10,714 nucleotides of DNA from an uncultured Porphyromonadaceae bacterium. Lineage in GTDB: Bacteria; Bacteroidota; Bacteroidia; Bacteroidales; Muribaculaceae. The position numbers were made by a program, and so were the translations under genes. Where the stretch lies: the NCBI GenBank assembly GCA_902470475.1, contig CABRGT010000066.1:1-10714 (forward strand). The letters run 5' to 3'. The number at the start of each line of letters is the position of its first letter. Position 1 is the first letter of the stretch. Below the pieces are notes generated by a model. That model worked only from the letters and a program-made list of their open reading frames with translations, did not search any database and was not told the DNA's origin. Below are positions 6,439 through 10,714 of this stretch, piece by piece.

Positions 6439-7881
6439 CTATAATATTGGACTGAGCAGACGCACGACCGACTCCAGGGCGCGCCGTACCAGCGGTCGCC
6501 TGCGCCAGCCCGAGGGCGTCACGCGCGTACACTGTGTCAGGTCGTCGCGGTAGACGGCGAGCATGCGCTCGTTGAATTCACGTGAATAAAAGAACAGGTT
6601 GCCCTCGAAGTTATGTTCGAACGAGCGGAAGTCGAAATTGGTCGAGCCGATGGTCACGAACTCGTCGTCGATGATGATGGTCTTCGAGTGGAGCATGCCC
6701 GGTTCGTAGAAATAGATCTTGACTCCGGCGCGCAGGCACTCGGTGATGTACGACGACGACGCGTAGTTGAGCAGCACCGAGTCGGAGTGGCGCGGGATCA
6801 TGATGCGCACGTCGACGCGGGCAAGCGCGGCCGTGATAAGGTCCTTGAGCAGGGCGTCGGTCGGCAGGAAGTAGGGCGTCTGTATGTAGATGCGGCGCTT
6901 GGCGTTGGCGATCGCCTTGTGAAACATGAAGGCGATGTTGCTCCACTGCGACGTGGGACCCGAGGTGAGCAGTTGTGCGGCCACGTTGCCGTCCGCGGCC
7001 ATGTCCGGCCCGACGGGGTCGGTGATGAGCGGCTGCCCCATGAAGTGCCAGTCGAGCACGAACGAGTGCTGCAGCGCGGCTATGACCGGACCGCGGACGC
7101 GCACGTGGGTATCGCGCCAGCAGTTGAACCGGCCGCCGTCGATGTAGCGGTCGGCTATGTTCATGCCTCCGAGGTATCCGACCTTGCCGTCGATGATGCA
7201 TATCTTGCGGTGGTTGCGCCAGTTGATGCGTGTGCCGAGTTGCGGGAAGGTCACCTCGAAGAACGGGAAGATCTGTATGCCGGCTTTCTTCATGTTCTTG
7301 AAGAAGCGGCTCTTGACCGAGAACGACCCTACGTGGTCGTAGATCACGCGGACGGTCACCCCCGCACGTGCGCGTTCGATGAGTATCGAGGCGATCTCGT
7401 TGCCGATGCGGTCGTTCTCGAAGATGTAGTATTCGATGTTGATGAAGTGCCGCGCTGCGCGCAGGTCGGCCTTTAGCGCGGCGAACTTGTCGGCCCCGTT
7501 GGTGAACACGTCCACGCTGTTGCCGGTGTAGAAAGCGGCGCCCGTGAGCGAGTGGGCCAGGCGGATCTGCTGTACCGATTCCGGCTCGAGCGACAGCGAG
7601 CGGTAGTCGGCCGGAGTCTGATGCTCGCGCTTCTTGAGCAGCCGCCGGTTGCGGCGCGACATCTTGCGCGTGTTCTGGATGTTGCGGCCGAAGAAGATGT
7701 AGAGGATGATCCCGAGTAGGGGCAGCAGGAGCAGCACCGTCACCCATGCCAGCGATTTGACGGGATTTCTGTTTTCTGACAGAACCACGACAATAATCGC
7801 GATGGTTGTAACGGCGTAAATGATGAAAATGGTGTTGCGCAACCAAGTCCAGTCGAAGCCTTGTGCCAGTGATTCAAACAT
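6439..7881 (-). CDS. cls: Cardiolipin synthase (two-HKD phospholipase D family)
   Basis: Condenses two phosphatidylglycerol molecules to cardiolipin and glycerol at the inner membrane. The product is about 480 residues, normal for the ClsA type. Two hydrophobic helices lie near residues 16-36 and 44-64, followed by a basic cytoplasmic stretch (RKMSRRNRRLLKKR) and two phospholipase D domains. Catalytic motifs HxKxxxxD are intact: H225-K227-D232 in HRKICIID and H399-K401-D406 in HSKTIIID, each followed by the expected GGMNIADRY or GSTNFDFRS. Residue numbers count from a GTG at 7882-7884 that directly precedes the ATG at 7879-7881. I prefer the ATG, and the two differ by one residue. An operator-like dyad lies 39-56 bases upstream. 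The HD-domain gene follows. A broader phospholipase D role cannot be excluded, but the two membrane helices and motif spacing favour cardiolipin synthase. Confidence 0.95.
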   Translation of the reverse strand: MFESLAQGFDWTWLRNTIFIIYAVTTIAIIVVVLSENRNPVKSLAWVTVLLLLPLLGIILYIFFGRNIQNTRKMSRRNRRLLKKREHQTPADYRSLSLEPESVQQIRLAHSLTGAAFYTGNSVDVFTNGADKFAALKADLRAARHFINIEYYIFENDRIGNEIASILIERARAGVTVRVIYDHVGSFSVKSRFFKNMKKAGIQIFPFFEVTFPQLGTRINWRNHRKICIIDGKVGYLGGMNIADRYIDGGRFNCWRDTHVRVRGPVIAALQHSFVLDWHFMGQPLITDPVGPDMAADGNVAAQLLTSGPTSQWSNIAFMFHKAIANAKRRIYIQTPYFLPTDALLKDLITAALARVDVRIMIPRHSDSVLLNYASSSYITECLRAGVKIYFYEPGMLHSKTIIIDDEFVTIGSTNFDFRSFEHNFEGNLFFYSREFNERMLAVYRDDLTQCTRVTPSGWRRRPLVRRALESVVRLLSPIL

Positions 7882-7919
7882 CACTGCAAGTTAGAAACAA
7901 AAAACGGAATGCTTGGCTT

Positions 7920-7937
7920 TGTTAAGATAATTTAACG
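7920..7937. promoter_or_regulatory. Operator-like dyad upstream of cardiolipin synthase gene
   Basis: TGTTAA (7920-7925), six bases, then TTAACG (7932-7937): 11 of the 12 arm positions match the TGTTAA-N6-TTAACA dyad upstream of the amylase promoter, with the same spacer length. It lies in the 131-base AT-rich gap between the thioesterase stop and the synthase start. No exact TAnnTTTG element was found here, so its position relative to a promoter is unknown. Regulatory function is inference from recurrence and symmetry. Confidence 0.35.
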
Positions 7938-8012
7938 CAAATTTCTGAAACAGGGCGTAAAATCAGCTTCTTCGGACAAGTCATGCCGCCGGCACGGCGA
8001 TGAGCATCCGGC

Positions 8013-8459
8013 TTACAGTTCGCGACGCTCATAGGCCGCCAGGGCGGCGCGTGCTGAACCGTCGATCGGAGCCGAGCTCATGGTGGCGGGGTCGAAAGTG
8101 GCCATGACAGTCGTCGCCTGGCATTTCACCTGGCCGGTGTCGGAGTTGACCACCCGCTGGAGCAGCCGCAGCGATTTCTCGCCCACGGAGGCGCAGGCCG
8201 TCAGCACGCGCAGGTGCTCGTCGAGAAACGCAGGTGCCAGAAAGTTGCAGTTGATGTTGACCACAACCATGGCCAGGGTGCGGATGTCGAAATCCGGTCC
8301 CATCACCTGGCGGAAATAGTCGTACTTGGCGATGTCGAAAAGCTGCAGGTATACGTTGTTGTTGACGTGGCCGAAAAGGTCGATGTCGCCGAAGCGCAGC
8401 TGCACGTCGGTGGTGTGGAGGAAGTCAAAGCCGGGGTCGGCGAGATGAGGTTGTGGCAT
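8013..8459 (-). CDS. Hotdog-fold acyl-CoA thioesterase (4HBT/YbgC-like)
   Basis: A 148-residue cytoplasmic thioesterase of the 4-hydroxybenzoyl-CoA thioesterase superfamily, predicted to hydrolyse acyl-CoA or acyl-ACP thioesters. The diagnostic segment is RFGDIDLFGHVNNNVYL at residues 22-38: D27 fits the catalytic aspartate and GHVNN begins the hot-dog helix. The rest follows the usual beta-strand order, with VVNINCNFLAPAFLDEHL (67-83) and VKCQATTVMATFD (111-123). Length is typical. It is the last gene of the esterase-recF-DUF721 cluster, starting 7 bases after the DUF721 stop. I see no strong terminator after it; a small GC-rich dyad lies near 7985-7999 without a T tract. The acyl substrate cannot be read from sequence. 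Confidence 0.9.
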   Translation of the reverse strand: MPQPHLADPGFDFLHTTDVQLRFGDIDLFGHVNNNVYLQLFDIAKYDYFRQVMGPDFDIRTLAMVVVNINCNFLAPAFLDEHLRVLTACASVGEKSLRLLQRVVNSDTGQVKCQATTVMATFDPATMSSAPIDGSARAALAAYERREL

Positions 8460-8466
8460 ATGGCGG

Positions 8467-8757
8467 TCAGTGTATGGCTAATTTATTGATGATCTGCGAT
8501 CCTACGGCGTCGTTAAGTGCCTTGACGATGGCTTCGGCCATGAAGGCCAGTTCGCTTTTTAGCGGGGCCGACGACAGATAGACGTGAAGCACGTCGCCGT
8601 CGACATATCGCCGCAGGGTGGCGCGGTTGATGGCTTGCCCGACGACGTCGGCCCACAGGAACTCGATCTTGCGCCGGTCGAAGACGTCGCGGCGCCCGGC
8701 ATCGTTGATGTACAGGTTGAGTATATCGGTCACCGACATCGCTTCGGTCTTCTTCAT
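8467..8757 (-). CDS. DUF721 / DciA-like protein
   Basis: A 96-residue protein of the DUF721 family, whose best-known member DciA loads the replicative helicase DnaB in bacteria lacking DnaC/DnaI. The family pattern is visible: a short helical start, then W35-ADVVG, then DGDVLHVYLSSAPLKSEL (53-70) and a C-terminal helix with NDAVG. The frame is open further upstream to 8820, but I choose the ATG at 8755-8757 because it overlaps the recF stop as ATGA (8754-8757), the usual sign of translational coupling, and gives the normal N terminus MKKTEAMSVTDIL. The longer start would add 21 unconserved residues inside recF. Pairing with recF is common in Bacteroidetes. Helicase loading here is inferred from family membership. 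Confidence 0.88.
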   Translation of the reverse strand: MKKTEAMSVTDILNLYINDAGRRDVFDRRKIEFLWADVVGQAINRATLRRYVDGDVLHVYLSSAPLKSELAFMAEAIVKALNDAVGSQIINKLAIH

Positions 8758-9857
8758 CGCGTCACGAGAGGAGTATAGGCACCGTCGGCCACATGCCACA
8801 TGCGGTAGTCGGGACCGCACGAGTCCATGATTTCGTCGAGATGCTTGCGGTTGGTGTCGGTTATGAATATCTGGCCGAATCCTGCTGAGGATACCGTAGC
8901 CACGATCCGCTCCACGCGGCGGGCGTCGAGTTTGTCGAAGATATCGTCGAGCAGCAGCAGTGGTTTCAGCCCCGTCGCCTCGGCCAGGAACTCGTACTGG
9001 GCCAGGCGCAGGGCTATGGTGAGCGTCTTTGTCTGTCCCTGCGATGCTGTGGCGCGCACGGGCATCCCGTCGAGTGTGAAGGCGATGTCGTCGCGGTGCG
9101 GACCGACGGTGGTGTGGCGCATGATGCGGTCGCGCTCGCGGGCGTGGCAGAGCGCGTCGAGCAGCGAGGCGTGTCCGGCGGCCGACGCCATGTAGGTCAT
9201 GTCCACGGTCTCGGCGTCGCCTGCGATCAGACGGTAGTAGCGGTCGAAGATCTCGCGGAGGCGGTCGACGAATGCCTTGCGCGCCGCGACTATCACGGCC
9301 GCACGGTCGTCCATCATCATGTCTACCGACTCAAGCAGGGCTGCGTCGGCTATGCCGTCGCGCAGCATGCGGTTGCGCTGTTCGAGCAGCCGGTTGTAGC
9401 GCATCAGGGCGTCGAGATACACGCTGTCGCCCTGCGATATGATCATGTCGGCGAAGCGGCGGCGTTCCTCGCCGCTTTCGGTGACCAGCGCCAGGTCGGC
9501 CGGAGCCACCATCACGGCCGGAATCAGTCCGATGTGAGCCGATATTTTCTGGTACTCCTTGCCTCCGCGGCGGAACGACTTCCGGCGGTCGCGGCGCAGT
9601 CCGGCCGTGATCTCCTCGCTGTCGTCGCCCCGCTCGTATATGCCCTTCAGTATGGCGAAATCCTCGCCGCGGCGTATGAGCATCGTGTCGGACAGGCGTC
9701 CGTAGCTTTTTGTGAAACTCAGATAGTGGATAGCGTCGAGCAGATTGCTCTTGCCCATGCCGTTGTCGCCCAGCAGGCAGTTGACTTTGGGCGAGAACTC
9801 AAGGTCGGCCGAGGCTATGTTCTTGAAGTTGGTGAGCGCTATCGATTTGAGAATCAT
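8754..9857 (-). CDS. recF: DNA replication and repair protein RecF
   Basis: SMC-like ABC-type ATPase that binds DNA at gaps and, with RecO and RecR, helps load RecA during recombinational repair of stalled forks. At 367 residues it has normal length. Walker A is GDNGMGKS (30-37); the RecF middle-region motif is APADLALVTESGEERRRF (118-135); the signature motif is SQGQTKTL (272-279), with T where many RecF proteins have Q; Walker B is LLLLDDIFDKLD (300-311); VGPHRDD (251-257) is typical of RecF. The N terminus MILKSIALTNFKNI is standard. The ATG lies 6 bases after the esterase stop, and the stop overlaps the DUF721 start by 4 bases, so it is translated within a tight cluster. Confidence 0.97.
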   Translation of the reverse strand: MILKSIALTNFKNIASADLEFSPKVNCLLGDNGMGKSNLLDAIHYLSFTKSYGRLSDTMLIRRGEDFAILKGIYERGDDSEEITAGLRRDRRKSFRRGGKEYQKISAHIGLIPAVMVAPADLALVTESGEERRRFADMIISQGDSVYLDALMRYNRLLEQRNRMLRDGIADAALLESVDMMMDDRAAVIVAARKAFVDRLREIFDRYYRLIAGDAETVDMTYMASAAGHASLLDALCHARERDRIMRHTTVGPHRDDIAFTLDGMPVRATASQGQTKTLTIALRLAQYEFLAEATGLKPLLLLDDIFDKLDARRVERIVATVSSAGFGQIFITDTNRKHLDEIMDSCGPDYRMWHVADGAYTPLVTR

Positions 9858-9863
9858 TGCTGA

Positions 9864-10676
9864 TCAGCGGTTGAAGATCTCGTTGAAGAAGAGCAGATGG
9901 TAGAGCACGGAGTTGGCCCAGTACTTGCCCGAGTGGTTGCCGGGGCGTGAGATATAGTCGTGCGGGATTTTGGCCTTGAGCAGCGCGCGGTGCAGGTTCT
10001 CGTTGACTTCGGCGAAGAAATCGTCGGTGCCGCAGTCGAAGAGGATGTTGAGCTGGCCCGGCTGCAGCGTCGGCACCAGGTTGATGACGGTGTGATCCTC
10101 CCAGGCCTGCGGATTGGATTCCTTGTCGCCGATGAGGGTCTTCATCTTCCAGCGCCCGGCGAAGGGACGGATGTCGACACCGCCCGACATGCTGGCGGCC
10201 GAGCCCCATATGTCGCTGTGCCGGATGCCGAGCCACAGGGCCCCGTGGCCGCCCATGCTCAGACCCGAGATGGCGCGTTTCGAGGGTGCGGCCACCGTGG
10301 GCAGTTTGCGGTCGATCGTCGGGACGAGATCCTCGACGAAGAATGATTCCATCTCCATGCCCGGACGCGAGTCCCAGTACCAGCTGTCGCGGCCGTCGGG
10401 CATCACGATCACCATGCCGTAGCGGTCGGCCAGGTCGCCCATGTCCGGTCGCAGACGGCCCCAGGCGCGGTAGTCGCCTCCGAAGCCGTTGAGCAGATAG
10501 ACGGAGGGAAACCGCAGGGCCGGGTCGGCCTTGGATGCCTCCGGTACGACCACGGTGACTTTCATCGGCGTATCCAGGTGTTTTGACTCGATCAGCAGCG
10601 TGTCGGAAATGGCGGCGCGCGAACTCAGGCACACCGTCATGACGGTGGCGAGCAGAAGTGTCAGGTGTCTTAGCAT
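9864..10676 (-). CDS. Secreted alpha/beta-hydrolase esterase (esterase D/PF00756 type)
   Basis: A 270-residue serine hydrolase predicted to act outside the cytoplasm. Residues 1 to about 22 form a signal peptide (hydrophobic LTLLLATVMTVCL, then SRAA); the cysteine is not in a lipobox. The fold belongs to the putative-esterase family shared with S-formylglutathione hydrolase and feruloyl/acetyl-xylan esterases. Visible are the oxyanion segment LLNGFGG (61-67), the nucleophile elbow GLSMGG with S140, the acid region DCGTDDFF with D218 or D219, and PGNHSGKYW with H248. It has no carbohydrate-binding domain. The likely substrate is an ester on a sugar, lipid or xenobiotic; which one is unresolved. 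It is the first visible gene of the recF cluster, 6 bases before recF. Its promoter lies beyond or at the window edge. Confidence 0.9.
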   Translation of the reverse strand: MLRHLTLLLATVMTVCLSSRAAISDTLLIESKHLDTPMKVTVVVPEASKADPALRFPSVYLLNGFGGDYRAWGRLRPDMGDLADRYGMVIVMPDGRDSWYWDSRPGMEMESFFVEDLVPTIDRKLPTVAAPSKRAISGLSMGGHGALWLGIRHSDIWGSAASMSGGVDIRPFAGRWKMKTLIGDKESNPQAWEDHTVINLVPTLQPGQLNILFDCGTDDFFAEVNENLHRALLKAKIPHDYISRPGNHSGKYWANSVLYHLLFFNEIFNR

Positions 10677-10714
10677 GGTGATAGGGGTTGGGGAAGGTGT
10701 GCCGCCGCCCGTCG

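Noticed and set aside
6611..7846. 411-codon minus frame and 287-codon plus frame (6613-7476) over the cardiolipin synthase gene
   Set aside because: Both are alternative-frame readings of the same DNA. They are low in hydrophobic structure and rich in R, H and P (minus) or V, D and E (plus), whereas the chosen frame has both HKD motifs.
8467..8820. Longer 117-residue start for the DUF721 protein
   Set aside because: The extra 21 residues lie within recF, look unconserved and lack a plausible start context. The ATGA overlap at 8754-8757 is the better start.
9096..9863. 255-codon plus frame opposite recF, and 9799-10632 minus frame over the esterase
   Set aside because: Shadows of recF and the esterase; neither has motifs, and both conflict with well-supported genes.

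Overview
The window looks like chromosomal DNA of a GC-rich member of the order Bacteroidales, probably close to Muribaculaceae. The grounds are two promoters with the Bacteroidetes -7 element TAnnTTTG, little sign of Shine-Dalgarno sequences, the recF/DUF721 gene pair, and two secreted proteins sharing the short C-terminal tail YYNLQGI-x-V-x-NP that is common in secreted Bacteroidales proteins. The family-level placement is inference. Apart from the last 26 codons of a plus-strand gene at the left edge, everything is on the minus strand, so transcription runs from high to low coordinates.

The right third (8013-10676) is a compact cluster with gaps or overlaps of 4-8 bases: a secreted alpha/beta-hydrolase esterase, recF, a DUF721/DciA-like protein whose ATG overlaps the recF stop as ATGA, and a hotdog-fold acyl-CoA thioesterase. 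Next come a two-HKD cardiolipin synthase (6439-7881) and a compact HD-domain phosphohydrolase resembling the catalytic half of YhaM (5762-6385).

The middle (5264-5681) is a complete stable-RNA transcription unit: a -33/-7 promoter, two identical tRNA-Gly(GCC) genes, one tRNA-Leu(GAG) and a 21-bp terminator stem with a T tract. The first tRNA-Gly is bracketed by a perfect 11-bp inverted repeat that could form a precursor-processing stem.

The left part (515-4862) is a two-gene starch cassette. The first gene encodes a secreted GH13 alpha-amylase with two beta-rich accessory domains; the second encodes a non-catalytic secreted protein with a CBM26-like starch-binding module. The two share a closely similar accessory domain and the same C-terminal tail. 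Upstream is a strong -7 element with no good -33 box, preceded by a TGTTAA-N6-TTAACA dyad, which suggests activator control. A strong hairpin separates the two genes and an intrinsic terminator (396-434) ends the unit. No SusC/SusD pair is in view and neither protein has a lipobox, so this is not a canonical Sus locus within the window.

Intergenic stretches of interest are a GC-rich unexplained block at 4936-5257 and a set of competing hairpins at 85-126. There is no CRISPR array, insertion sequence or phage gene. Most of the window is ordinary Bacteroidales core genome; the least-explained items are the shared accessory domain, the operator-like dyads and the GC-rich intergenic block.
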